This document shows positions 32,606 to 43,909 of a stretch of DNA of 64,000 nucleotides, piece after piece (position 1 is the stretch's first letter; every line of letters begins with the position of its first letter). Origin of the DNA: Omphiscola glabra (taxonomy: Eukaryota > Mollusca > Gastropoda > Lymnaeidae). The notes beneath the pieces were generated by a model, which was not told the DNA's origin, did not search any database, and worked only from the letters and a program-made list of their open reading frames with translations. The translations under genes were made by a program, and so were the position numbers. The DNA is taken from contig OZ024796.1 of NCBI GenBank assembly GCA_964017045.1, positions 498,501 to 562,500 on the forward strand. Direction: 5' to 3'.

Positions 32606-34384
32606 GCTGTCGTCATAACAGCCGACGGCGGAAGGGGGGCGGCGAATTGGTGGTGGCGAAATGACGTCAGTGAGGTGGAGGCTATGATTTTCCCCTTCCC
32701 CTTGACAATCCTTTTTAAAAATGTATTTCTATTGTAAATACAACCAATAATTTTCTAATGGACAGCGAGGCAAGTTTTTTGGCGTTTAAAATTCTACCAT
32801 TGTCAATTGTTTTAGTATTTCCGCTTTTATTTTCTCTTCATTAATGATCATTGTATATCTAGCAGCTAACCCGACTTGAACACAATAGACAATAGGAGGA
32901 ATGTCTACTGATTTTCTTTCTTACAATAGATCATTACTAACCAATGTAATAGGTCATTACTAGCTTCTTGGGTCACCTAATAATAATAATAATATCGATA
33001 TCACTTTATTGTTCTCGCGTATTCGGTGGTGGGGGTGGGGAGGCGATTGAATTGTTCACCCCTTCTGTTTATTATATAATAATTATCCAATTAAAATCGC
33101 TGTGCAAAAATCAAATGCTAATTTCAGTGGAAGAGGTGGTCCACGGATAAAGTCATGCATGCATTATCTGGGCTTTTCATTCCTTTAACCTCCTCTTTGG
33201 GTGATCTCATGCAGTAACACTGCGGCTGTTTCAAGTGGTGGGGTGCATGCCATTGCACTCAAACCTGATAATTGGAGGTCACACCGCACTGCCAGGACCA
33301 AGGGGTCACCACACCAGGACAGGAGAAAATAAACTACGGCTGATAGAGCCAGAGGATTCTGGGAAAGCTGTAATAGTGATGTTGGTGTGTGTGTGCAGGG
33401 TATTCTGGGAAAGCGGTAAGGGTTCAGACATTTGAATTTCTCTTTATGTGGGTGTGTGGGACTTAATTAAGGAAGTACGTTGAGATATAATTAACAAGTT
33501 GGGGCCCTATCTGTGTTTTGTTTGTTTGGTATGTCAACATTTGATATCAGTCAATATATATTTGCAGTCCTCGCTTTCCACCCACAAGCCAATCAAAGAT
33601 GGTAACTCCTAAAGAAGAATTAAGTCTATTTAATATTTACTTTTTCTCAATACAAACCAATGACCAGTGAAGTGACGTACAAATGATCATGCATGAATTA
33701 TGATATTTTTTATAAATTATTACAATATAAACATGCATTTAATTACAAATTACGAAAATGCCAAACTTGTATCTATCATAAAATACAAGCCATAGATACG
33801 TTGAAACGTATGGAGATGCTGATTTAGGAGTCTTACTTTTATTTGCGTCAAACATGTTTTCGAAGCATCTGTGCTAGTAGAAATGTATGGTAGACAAAGT
33901 CGGTCATCTTCATCGCTATAACGTACATCATTCTTGACGCCACAGTCTACACTGGACATCTTCGATCTAACATTACTGCTCCATTTTGACACTTAATTTC
34001 TTTGCAGTTAGAAATTGTCAAACAAAACACCAGGATTGCTGAATTGATTGACAAGTTTAAAGACAATTTTGCAAGATATGAAAAACAATAGTTAAAATAA
34101 TACCACAAACAATAATCTCAAAAACAATGGTTATAATAATATACAAAAATACTCTCAAAAACCAAAGTCAGTTCAAGTTAAACAGGATGCTATACAAACA
34201 TGACTGCTAATGACTGTCAATGACTTACAGATTTCTGTCGTGGATGACAATTTGAATTCCCGACTGAAAAAGTCCCTTGTACCAAACTAATACTCAGTTT
34301 CTTTTTCGCAGTTGTCAAGCACTATTGTTTTATTCTTTGGTGGGGAGATGTGGGGGGGGCGGGGTAGGGGTGGGGGTAAAGAGC
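32606..34384. other. Intergenic, no supportable gene
   Basis: At 33235-33435 a 66-codon frame contains GGGTATTCTGGGAAAGCGGTAA-like duplicated blocks (ATTCTGGGAAAGC twice, 33356 and 33401) and a GCGGTAAG donor-like end, but the translation is unrecognised. 32990-33045 holds a GGTGGGGGTGGGGAGG patch. 34340-34377 is G-rich. The rest is unique AT-rich DNA. Confidence 0.35.
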
Positions 34385-34905
34385 CTCACCACCGTTGGGA
34401 TACACCTTAATTCTCTGGTGCACTGCAAGTGGGATACACCCTAATTCTCTGATGCACTGCAAGTGGGATACACCCTAATTCTCTGATGCACTGCAAGTGG
34501 GATACACCCCAATTCTCTGGTGCACCAAAAGTGGGATACACCTTAATTCTCTGATGCACCACAAGTGGGATACACCTTAATTCTCTGGTGTACCACAAGT
34601 GGGATACACCCTAATTCTCTGGTGCACTGCAAGTGGGATACACCCTAATTCTCTGGTGCACTGCAAGTGGGATACACCCTAATTCTCTGATGCACTGCAA
34701 GTGGGATACACCCTAATTCTCTGGTGCACTGCAAGTGGGATACACCCTAATTCTCTGATGCACGGCAAGTGGGATACACCCTAATTCTCTGGTGCACCAA
34801 AAGTGGGATACACCTTAATTCTCTGGTGCACCACAAGTGGGATACACCTTAATTCTCTGGTGTACCACAAGTGGGATACACCCTAATTCTCTGGTGCACC
34901 AAAAA
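34385..34905. repeat. 34-bp tandem array
   Basis: About 15 copies with core GTGGGATACACCCTAATTCT then CTGGTGCACTGCAA. The five-unit block ending in TGTACCACAA recurs, a sign of block duplication. Confidence 0.95.
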
Positions 34906-34964
34906 TTTTCATTTTAAGGGAATTTTCTGTTATGCAGACCAAAATATTATTATTTGTGTGCCAT

Positions 34965-35050
34965 ACAGATATGACGATGTCTCCATACAGATATGACCGA
35001 TGTCTCTATACATATATGACCGATGTCTCCATACAGATATGGCCGATGTC
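34965..35050. repeat. 24-bp tandem array
   Basis: Four copies with core CCATACAGATATGACCGATG then TCT. Confidence 0.9.
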
Positions 35051-35274
35051 TTCTGCTCAAGAGTAACTGTGTGGCCGGGCGTCTCTTCTGGAGGGAGAAA
35101 ACAGCACCCAGTACTCTTGACCTCGCCAAAATGCCAGATAATTGCAGTTGATAATGTTTGCGTTACAATAAACCCCCCCCCCCCCAAAAAAAAAAAAAAA
35201 ACCGAAAATAACAACGACACAAATTTAAATTTTAAACGTCAAATGTTTCCACTGTTCTTATAATCTTTTTTTCT

Positions 35275-35395
35275 TCGCATTCATTGACATCATCTCACAT
35301 CCATTGAAATGACACCTCGCGTTCACTGAAATACCATCTCAAATGCATTGGAATATCATCTTGCATCCATTTAAATACCATCTCGCACTTCATGA
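35275..35395. repeat. Degenerate 22-24-bp array
   Basis: Five diverged copies around ATCTCACATCCATTGAAATA. Confidence 0.75.
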
Positions 35396-35487
35396 AAGGC
35401 TGGACTGATACGCCTAACAAAGAAATTATTTTTGTTTCACCCGAAAAACAAACGGTTGAAGAGCTCGATCTTCCATTTTGCTACCTG

Positions 35488-35710
35488 TAAAGCTGGCTTT
35501 AAAAATCTGGCTTTGAAAATCTGGCTTTAAAAATCTGTCTTTAAAAATCTGCCTTTAAAAATCTGGCTTTAAAAATCTGGCTTAAAAATCTGGCTTTAAA
35601 AATCTGGCTTTAAAAATCTGGCTTTAAAAATCTGGCTTTAAAAATCTGGCTTTATAAATCTGGCTTTAAAAATCTGGCTTTAAAACTTTAAAAATCTGGC
35701 TTTATATGGT
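35488..35710. repeat. 14-bp tandem array
   Basis: About 16 copies of TCTGGCTTTAAAAA with a few substitutions and one longer interruption near 35680. Confidence 0.95.
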
Positions 35711-35784
35711 GAAAGTGAAATAGTATCTGTTTGTTATATACAAATGTTGGTGTTTCTAAAAATTGGCAATCTTTGAAGCGGTCC

Positions 35785-35900
35785 CACCTATATCAGTCGA
35801 GACCCCTTGTATCAGTCGTGACCCCACCTGTATCAGTCGTGGCCCCTATCAATCGTGCCCCTCTTATATGAGTCGTGCCCCACCTGTATCAGTCGTGGCT
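35785..35900. repeat. About 20-bp degenerate array
   Basis: Five to six copies of TATCAGTCGTGACCCCACCT with deletions; the block at 35780-36134 is open for 123 codons but has no recognisable similarity. Confidence 0.75.
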
Positions 35901-36464
35901 GTTACTGTGGAGAATCACCACGGTCTATTCCCCATCTCGAGCGCAGGCTTTAAATTGGACACGTTCTCACACGGACGACCGCAACTTACCACGTTCTGGC
36001 GACATCGGCGATGCAAGCGCTGGTCGGAGAGTGGTGAACTCAAGTCTTGGCATTTCGTTTTAGAGGTGGAAAAGGCGACACGTCACGGATACATTTATAA
36101 AAAACTATTTTGTGACGTACCGCTAGTGGACTGAATTAAAAATGAATCAAATTTTAATTGGCGATCATTCGCAAATTAAACTTTCCGGGTCACGTCAATC
36201 AGAATGCACAACTAAAATCTTTTTAAATTTAAAAAAAAAAAGCCTTAGATACATTTCTTCATTAAAAAATAAACGGCTTTGTCTTTTGTGGCATGGCATG
36301 GATAATGCATAGCATGTGGCATGACGCACGGATGGCCTGATGTGGTAAGTTGGAAGGGACTTGGTGAATACGGCATAAGTAGGCGTAACTATTTTAGAGG
36401 AAGTGGGTCTCAAAAAGTTTAAGGTGACAAGGGGGTGGGCTTTGAAGTTAGCTCGTGCTTGAGC
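35901..36464. other. Intergenic, nothing recognised
   Basis: Somewhat GC-richer at 35905-36060 (CGAGCGCAGGCTTTAAATTG, ACACGTTCTCACACGG). No gene is supported. GGCATGGCATGG and GATAATGCATAGCATG near 36290-36320 are short local repeats. Confidence 0.35.
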
Positions 36465-36698
36465 AATCGTGTGTGTGTGTCTTTAATTGACAGTGTGTGT
36501 CACTAATTGACAGTGTGTGTCATTAATTGACAGTATATGTCACTAAGTGACAGTGTGTGTCCCTAATTGACAGTGTGTGTCACTAAGTGACAGTGTGTGT
36601 CACTAAGTGACAGTGTGTGTCACTAAGTGACAGTGTGTGTCACTAAGTGACAGTGTGTGTCACTAAGTGACAGTGTGTGTCACTAAGTGACACTTACT
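36465..36698. repeat. 20-bp palindromic tandem array
   Basis: About eleven copies of GACAGTGTGTGTCACTAAGT. Each unit contains two interleaved inverted repeats, TGACA-GTGTG-TGTCA and TGTCACT-A-AGTGACA; the last six units are identical. Confidence 0.95.
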
Positions 36699-36724
36699 GT
36701 TTAGAAAACGTATGGCTACTTCTT

Positions 36725-37462
36725 GTCAGTGACAGCATCAGGTCATTGGTTTTGACAGATGTAGGTTACACATGTCAGTGACAGCATTAGGTCATTGGTT
36801 TGGACAGCGGTATGTTACACATGTCAGGGACAGCATTAGGTCATTGGTTTTGACAGCTGTATGTTACAAATGCCAGGGACAGCATTAGGTCATTGGTTTT
36901 GACAGCTGTAGGTTACAAATGTCAATGACAGCATTAGGTCATTGGTTTTGAAAGCTGTAGGCTACACATGTCAGTGACAACATTAGGTCATTGATTTTGA
37001 CAGCTGTAGGTTACAAATGTCAGGGACAGCATTAGGTCATTTGTTTTGACAGCTGTAGGTTACACATATCAGTGACAGCATTAGGTCATAGGTTTTGACT
37101 GCTGTAGGCTACACATGTCAGTGACAGCATTAGGTCATTGGTTTTAACCGCTGTAGGTTACAAATGTCAGGGACAGCATTAGGTCATTGGTTTTGACAGC
37201 TGTAGGTTACAAATGTCAGGGACAGCATTAGGTCATTGGTTTTGACAGCTGTAGGTTACAAATGTCAGGGACAGCATTAGGTCATTGGTTTTGACAGCTG
37301 TAGGTTACAAATATCAGTGACAGCATTAGGTCATTTGTTTTGACAGCTGTAGGTTACAAATGTCAGTGACATCATTAGGTCATTGGTTTGGACAGCTGTA
37401 GGTTACAAATATCAGTGACAGCATTAGGTCATTGGTTTTGACAGCTGTACGCTACAAATGCC
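36725..37462. repeat. 49-bp tandem array
   Basis: About 15 copies with core GACAGCATTAGGTCATTGGT then TTTGACAGCTGTAGGTTACA and AATGTCAGG. It starts about 25 bp after the 20-bp array and shares its GTCAGTGACAG motif at the joint. Confidence 0.95.
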
Positions 37463-37552
37463 CGGGAAACAAAGATTTAAAATTTTGATGAAAAATAAAT
37501 AGTCCATTTAAACTAAACTTCCATTAGGTTTAATTCTGAGAAAATGACTAGG

Positions 37553-37622
37553 TTGGGCATTTGACATCAAAGTTGGGCATTTGACATCTAAGATGAGCAT
37601 TTGACATCTAGATTGGGCATTT
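37553..37622. repeat. 19-bp tandem array
   Basis: Four copies of TTGGGCATTTGACATCTAA. Confidence 0.88.
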
Positions 37623-37684
37623 GATCGAAAATCGGATTAAGGAAAATGTATAAGAAGGCATGGACACATTTTTAATCCTAAATA

Positions 37685-38420
37685 TAAACATTTGAAAGAC
37701 ATAATGCAGAGTTAAATGACATACAACAGAGTGAAATGACATACAGCAGAGTGAAATGACATACAGCAGACTTAAATGACATACATCAAAGTTGAATGAC
37801 ATACAGCAAAGTTAAATGACATACAGCAGAGTTGAATGACATAAAGCAGAGTTTAATGACATACAGCAGAGTTGAACGACATACAGCAGAGTCAAATGAC
37901 ATACATCAGAGTTGAATGACATACAGCAGAGTTGAATGACATACAGCAAAGTTAAATGACATACAGCAGAGTTGAATGACATACAGCAGAGTTGAATGAC
38001 ATACAGCAGAGTTTAATGACATACAGCAGAGTTAAATAACATACAGCAGAGTTGAACGACATACAACAGAGTCAAATGACATACAGCAGAGTTGAACGAC
38101 ATACAGCAGAGTCAAATGACATACAGCAGAGTTGAGTGACATACAGCAGAGTTGAACGACATACAGCAGAGTCAAATGACATACATCAGAGTTGAATGAC
38201 ATACAGCAGAGTTGAATGACATACAGCAGAGTTGAATGACATACAGCAGAGTTAAATAACATACTGCAGAGTTGAACGACATACAGCAGAGTCAAATGAC
38301 ATACATCAGAGTTGAATGACATACAGCAGAGTTGAATGACATACAGCAGAGTTAAATGACATTCAACAGAGTTATTCACATATTGCAGAGTCAAATGACA
38401 TACAGCAGAGTTGACATACA
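37685..38420. repeat. 20-bp tandem array
   Basis: About 36 copies of GTTGAATGACATACAGCAGA, with GTCAAATGAC, GTTGAACGAC and GTTAAATAAC variants. The sequence of variants at 38030-38120 recurs near 38150 and 38260, i.e. 100-120-bp higher-order units. Confidence 0.95.
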
Positions 38421-38439
38421 GCAGTGTTCAACCCCCAGT

Positions 38440-38960
38440 CACATAATCATCATTATCATCACCATGTCCGTTAGTCTTTGGACCGTTGGGGCGCCACAGC
38501 TGACATGAAAACTATTCTTCTCCATTCCTCTCTGTCTTCTGCACTACGCACAGCATCGCTTAGTTTTAGTCCCGTCCACTCTTTGATTGTATCCCCCATT
38601 TTTTTCTCTGTCTTCCTCTTCTGCTCCCTCCTCTAGTTGTGTCCTGTGTGATTTCTTTGGCGATGCCTTGTTTTCTTATCAAGTGGCCATACCACTCAAG
38701 TTTGCGTTTTTTTACAGACACCAGGAGGTCATCGTACTGCCCAATTGCTTGACGAATCCTTTCTTTCACTTGTTCATTGGTGATATATCTCTATAGCGGA
38801 TGTCAAAGATGCTACTTAAAACAGCTCATCTCCATCGCCTTTATTTTCCTTTCAAGTTCTGCTGTTAGTGTCCAGGACTCACAGGCAGATAAGAAAATGG
38901 AGAGAACTAGTGAGCGCATCAGCCTGATTTTGGTGCTGGGGCACAAGACACAAGAAAGGG
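38440..38960 (-). mobile_element. LINE 3' end fragment (reverse transcriptase C-terminus), frameshifted
   Basis: In three frames, read 5' to 3' on the minus strand: RLMRSLVLSIFLSACESWTL then TAELERKIKAMEMSCFK (38950-38812); VKERIRQAIGQYDD then KKRKLEWYGHLIRK and RRGRQRKKWG (38769-38590); and IKEWTGLKLSDAV, REEWRR, SAVAPQRSKD then TAA (to 38471). This is the standard C-terminal tail of a very common animal non-LTR retrotransposon. The stop codon is followed by a (GATGAT)-type simple tail at 38440-38465, the authentic 3' end of the insertion. At least two frameshifts make it inactive; the 5' part is missing. Confidence 0.88.
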
Positions 38961-39275
38961 CAAAACCTGAATTAGGGCGTCCTCTCTCCCTTCTCACATA
39001 TTTATTAATACTGAAATTTTTCATTAAAAAAATGACGATTTTGACACCAAATGCATATGACACCAGTCGCACCATCCCACTTTTCGTCCAACCCCACCCC
39101 ATCCCCACTTTGTCTCACATGATATTTCAGACATAATCCAACTTATCATTGTTTAAAACATAATCCAACTTATCATTGTTTAAAACATAATCAAACTTAA
39201 CATTGTTATCACACGAACGTTAAATAATGGTTCAAAGAAACCATCGGATATTTTGAAGATTTGAATGGACATAAA
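38961..39275. other. Intergenic, nothing recognised
   Basis: Contains AACTTATCATTGTTTAAAAC repeated two to three times (39138-39205). No gene is supported. Confidence 0.4.
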
Positions 39276-39411
39276 CATTAAAGCAGAGGCGTAGCTAAGG
39301 GGGGCAAATATCCTCGGGCGCCAGACTAATTAGGGGAGCCAAAATGTGCTTTCATATGATTTTATTGATGAAAATGAACCTTGTCCCAGGGTGCCAAACA
39401 CTCTATTAAAG
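39276..39411. mobile_element. hAT-like MITE, right terminus lost
   Basis: The left end CAGAGGCGTAGCTAAGGGGG starts at 39284, preceded by CATTAAAG. The inner right part CCAAACACTCT is present but the terminal AGCTACGCCTCTG is missing; TATTAAAG follows, matching the left flank at 7 of 8 bases. Same family as 32424-32605. Confidence 0.65.
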
Positions 39412-39589
39412 AATTTTTTTTCAGCTCGCTTTTGGTATCAATTTAAAGAGTGTAGTGATATCTTGCAAAACTATGATGTGTGTTGTTGATAAATTGAGAA
39501 ACGGTTGATCCATGAGCCATTTAGCTATAAGTCAAGGATTTCTTAGTAGTGGATGAATGAAGTCATCAATTCCAATAATGATGACTTGA
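39412..39589. other. Spacer
   Basis: Short unique sequence leading into the next array; nothing recognised. Confidence 0.35.
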
Positions 39590-40492
39590 GAGGTCATCAG
39601 GTTAAATACTGTGTCAAATAACGTCATCAGGTTAAAATTTGGTCAAGAGAGGTCATCAGGTTAAACATTGTGTCAAGAGAGGTCATCGGGTCAACTCATG
39701 TGTCAAGAGAGGTCATCGGGTCAACTCATGTGTCAAGAGAGGTCATCGGGTCAACTAATGCGTCAAGAGATGTCATGGGGTCAACTCATGTGTCAAGAGA
39801 AGTCATGGGTTCAACTAATGTGTCGAGAGAGGTCATGGGGTCAACTAATGTGTTAAGAGAGGCCATCGGGTCAACTCATGTGTCAAGAGAGGTCATGGGG
39901 TCAACTAATGTGTTAAGAGAGGTCATCGGGTCAACTAATGTGTCAAGAGAGGTCATCGGGTAACCTAATGTGCCAAGAGAGGCCATCGGGTCAACTCATG
40001 TGTCAAGAGAGGTCATCGGGTCAACTCATGTGTCAAGAGAGGTCATCGGGTCAACTAATGCGTCAAGAGATGTCATTGGGTCAACTCATGTGTCAAGAGA
40101 AGTCATGGATTCAACTAATGTGTCAAGAGAGGTCATGGGGTCAACTCATGTGTCAAGAGAAGTCATGGGTTCAACTAATGTGTCGAGAGAGGTCATGGGG
40201 TCAACTAATGTGTTAAGAGAGGCCATCGGGTCAACTCATGTGTCAAGAGAGGTCATGGGGTCAACTAATGTGTTAAGAGAGGTCATCGGGTCAACTAATG
40301 TGTCAAGAGAGGTCATCGGGTCACCTAATGTGCCAAGAGAGGCCATCGGGTCAACTCATGTGTCAAGAGAGGTCATGGGGTCAACTAATGTGTTAAGAGA
40401 GGTCATCGGGTCAACTAATGTGTCAAGAGAGGTCATCGGGTCAACTCATGTGTCAAGACAGGTCATGGGGTCAACTAATGTGTTAAGAGAGA
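39590..40492. repeat. 30-bp tandem array with 300-bp higher-order repeat
   Basis: About 30 copies with core TCAACTAATGTGTCAAGAGA then GGTCATCGGG. The marked variant GCGTCAAGAGATGTCAT at 39760 recurs exactly 300 bp later. The unit is ten codons long, so frames of 92-177 codons run through; substitutions show no coding bias. Confidence 0.95.
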
Positions 40493-40589
40493 AAAACAAT
40501 TGATATCGATAGATGGCATTTTTGATCTATGCACAGTTTTTCGCTGAAGATGTGGGGGGGCAAAAAAACTTAGAACCTCTGGGCGGCAC

Positions 40590-41535
40590 TGAGTGTGAAT
40601 GTGAGTGAGAATGAGAGTGTTAGTTAGAGTGTGAGTGAGAGTTTGAATGAGAGTGTGAGTGTGATTTAGAGTGAGAGTGTGAGTGAGAGTGTGAGCTTGA
40701 GTGAGAATGAGAGTGTGAGTAAGAGTGTGAGTGAAAGTGTGAATGAGAGTGTGAGGGAGAGTGTAAGTGAGAGTAAGAGTTTGAGTGAGAGCGTGAGTAA
40801 GAGGCTGAGTGAGAGTGAGAGTGAGAGTGTGAGTGAGATTAAGAGTGTTAGTGAGAGGGAGAAGAGTGTGAGTGAGAGTGTGAGTAAGAGTGTGAGTGAA
40901 AGTGTGAATGAGAGTGTGAGTGAGAGTGTGAGTGAAAGTGTTAGTGAGAGTGTGAGTGAGAGTGTAAGTGTGAGTGAGGGTGAGAGTGAGAGTGAGAGTG
41001 TGAGTGTGAATGTAATTGAGAGTGTGAGTGTGAATGTAATTGAGAGTGGGAGTGGGAGTGTATGTGAGAGTGTGATTGAGAGTGTGAGTGTGAGTGCGGG
41101 TGTGTGTGAGAGTGTGAGTGAAGGTGTGTGTGAGAGTGTGAGTGAGTGTGTGTGTGAGAGTGTGAGTGTGAGTGGAGGTGTGTGTGAGATTGGGAGTGTT
41201 AGTGTATGTGGGAGTGTGATTGAGAGTGAGAGTGAGAGTGTGGGTGAGAATGTGAGTAAGAGTGTGAGTGAGAGTGTGAGTGAGAGTGTGAGTGAGGGTG
41301 TGAGTGAGAGTGTGAGTGTGAATGTAATTGATAGTGTGAGTGTGAATGTAATTGAGAGTGTGAGTGTGAGTGGGAGTGTTAGTGTATGTGAGAGTGTGAG
41401 TGAGAGTGTGAGTGAGAGTGTAAGTAAGAGTTTGAGTGAGAGTGTGACTGAGAATCTGAGTTAGAGTGTGAGTCAGAGTGTGAGTGTGTGAGGGAGAGTT
41501 TGAGTAAAAGTGTGAGTGAGAGTGTGAGTGTGACT
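40590..41535. repeat. GAGTGT/GAGTGA hexamer satellite
   Basis: Almost a kilobase of GAGTGTGAGTGA with occasional GAATGT, GATTGA and GGGTGT variants. Units are multiples of six, so a 261-codon Ser/Val/Glu frame (40679-41464) stays open; I regard it as non-coding. Strong purine/pyrimidine strand asymmetry (few C). Confidence 0.95.
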
Positions 41536-41639
41536 AGTCTATTAAATATTTTAAAACCAAAATGCTGTGCAAGATACATTTCAACTGTTGAATTTAATTT
41601 TGTTTCTTCAAGTTATGAATAAATCAAAGTGAGACTTTT

Positions 41640-41812
41640 CCGATTCCAAATAATGTTGGACTTTATCACCTTTCTTGACTTTATCACCTTTCTTCACTTT
41701 ATCACCTTTCTTGACCTTAATCACCTTTCTTGACTTTATTACCTTTCTTTACTTTATCACATTTCTTTTACTTTATCACCTTTCTTTACTTTATAACTTT
41801 CTTCACAATTAT
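41640..41812. repeat. 18-bp tandem array
   Basis: About nine copies of CTTTATCACCTTTCTTGA. Confidence 0.92.
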
Positions 41813-41894
41813 TTGAATAAATATATAAAATAAATGTTTTGAACATGGATTACCAAACAATCTTGCTCGATCATTTGTAGTTGGTGTTAGAAAC

Positions 41895-42090
41895 GAGTAA
41901 ACATAAAGACACTTTTGGAATAGAGTAAACATAAAGACACTTTTGGAATAGAGTAAACATAAAAACAATTTTGAAATAGAGTAAACATAAAAACACTTTT
42001 GGAATAGAGTAAACTTTAAAAAAACTTTTGGAAAAGAGTAAACTTTAAAAAGACTTTTGGATAGAGTAAACATAAAAACACTTTTGTGAC
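41895..42090. repeat. 28-bp tandem array
   Basis: Seven copies with core GAGTAAACATAAAGACACTT then TTGGAATA. Confidence 0.92.
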
Positions 42091-42189
42091 AAAAGCACAA
42101 GTCAACAAGGGAATAATATGAAAAATTTCCCACAAATGTTTTATTCTTTTTTAAAATTCAATTAACTGCTGGTTAAAAGACTATTTTAT

Positions 42190-42255
42190 GTCCACACCCA
42201 GAACACTTTCATAAACATTCAGGACACTTTAAACAAACATTCAGGACACTTTGAT
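42190..42255. repeat. About 22-bp short array
   Basis: Two to three copies of AAACATTCAGGACACTTT. Confidence 0.85.
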
Positions 42256-42509
42256 GCATAAATTATCTTTTTACAAGTATCGATACTTCTCTTTCTTGAA
42301 AAACTGAATGAGGGCACGACCTCTAGGTATCTCCCCTACCCCCCACCCACAGACTGTAGGAAAAAAAGTCACAGGAGAAAAAAGTCACAAAATATGTTTC
42401 ATATATAAACTCATAATTTTCAGTGTTTATCATATAAGCAATATATCATATAATATAAAAGTGAATGTTTGTGGATTTGTGAGTGGCTTTGTTCCACAAA
42501 GGCTTTTAC

Positions 42510-43195
42510 ATGGATAAATGGATTTGACCAAAATTGGGACCCTACGGCAAACAGAACGGAATCCCATCGCAGAAGATGATCTCACCGGGAAACGGGATCC
42601 TACGGGTATCGGGATTACTCCTGAAAAAGGGAAACATTTGAAAATGGTATCCTACTTGGAAATGGGATCCGATCGGGATCTCAATAAGGTGGGGATCCCA
42701 CAGGGGTCGGAATCCCATTAGGATATGGGATGCCATTTGGAAAAGAGATCCTATCGGGCTCCCAATGGCGTTGTGATCCCAATGAGATCCTTTTTTGGAA
42801 AGGGATACCAATCGGGAGTGGGACCCAATTGGGTTTGGGATCACAATGGGGTCGAAATCTCAATGGGGTCAGGTTCAGGATCCCAATGGGATCCTTTTAA
42901 GGAAAGGGATCCCAATCAGGATCGGTATCCCAATGTGGTCAGGATTCAAATGGGATCGGGATCCCAATGGGGTCAGTATGCCGATTTGGATCTCATTTGG
43001 AAACGGGATCCCAATCGCGATCAGGATCCCAATGGGGTCAGGATCCAAATGGGATCCCAATCGGGATCAGGATCACAATTTGGTCGGGATCCGATTTGGA
43101 AACGTCCCCCGATTGGGTTCTCTATCGGGATCTGTAACCCAAATGGGTCGGCATTACAATGGGATATGGGATCCAATTAGAAGAGGGGATCCCAC
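42510..43195. repeat. GGGATCCC-rich irregular array
   Basis: Dozens of irregularly spaced GGGATCCCAATGGGGTC / CGGGATC / CAATCGGGATC blocks, many containing the palindrome GGGATCCC (BamHI site inside). Spacing is roughly 12-18 bp. Several overlapping frames of 60-151 codons on both strands follow from the lack of stops in these motifs. Confidence 0.88.
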
Positions 43196-43234
43196 CACTC
43201 TTGTCAGAATTTATTTATGATATCTGATGGCTGA

Positions 43235-43850
43235 ATGCTTCTGTGACTTTTTTTCCTGTGACTTCTTTTCCTGTAAATTTTTTTCCTGTGACTTTTTTTC
43301 CTGTGACGTTTTTCCTGTGACTTTTTTCCTGTGACTTTTTTTTCCTGTGCCTTTTTTTCCTGTGACTTTTTTCCTGTGACTTTTTTTCCTGTGACTTTTT
43401 TCCTGTGACTTTTTTCCTGTGACTTTTTTTCCTGTGACTTTTTTCCTGTGCCTTTTTTCCTGTGACTTTTTTTCCTGTGACTTTTTTTCCTGTAACTTTT
43501 TTCCTGTGACTTTTTTCCTGTGACTTTTTTTCCTGTGATTTTTTTTCCTTTGATTTTGTTTCCTGTGACTTTATTTCCTAGCAAAATTTGTGACTTTTTT
43601 CCTTTGATTTTTTTTCTGTGACTTTTTTTCCTGTGACTTTTTTTCCTGTGATTTTTTTCCCGTGACTTTTTTTCCCGTGACTTTTTTTCCTGTGACTTTT
43701 TTCCTGTGACTTTTTTCCTGTGACTTTTTTTCCTGTGACTTTATTTCCTGTGACTTTTTTTCCTGTGATTTATTTTCCTGTGACTTTATTTCCTAGCAAA
43801 ATTTGTGACTTTTTCCTGTGACTTTTTTTCCTGTGACTTTTTTTTCCGCT
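43235..43850. repeat. 14-15-bp array CCTGTGAC(T)n
   Basis: About 42 copies of CCTGTGACTTTTTT(T) with variable T-tract length. A 60-bp composite ending in CCTAGCAAAATTTGTGAC occurs twice (near 43580 and 43795), 214 bp apart. Confidence 0.95.
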
Positions 43851-43909
43851 CACCCACCCACACACACACAGACCAACACAGGCACACAAACGGGACGCGA
43901 TGTTATAGG

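Larger units (their letters stand above)
42355..43855. mobile_element. Possible element bounded by inverted GTCACAGGAAAA blocks
   Basis: The left edge carries GTAGGAAAAAAAGTCACAGG (42356-42375) and a second GTCAC block. The right edge is a long run of the reverse complement, ending CCTGTGACTTTTTTTTCCGC at 43832-43850. A compact copy with the same two edges and almost nothing between them lies at 54416-54506. The interior here holds two unrelated arrays. No coding region or target duplication found. Confidence 0.4.

Noticed and set aside
40679..41464. Ser/Val/Glu-rich 261-codon frame that could suggest a low-complexity secreted or structural protein
   Set aside because: It is a GAGTGT/GAGTGA simple satellite that extends beyond the frame at both ends; variants are not constrained by codon position.
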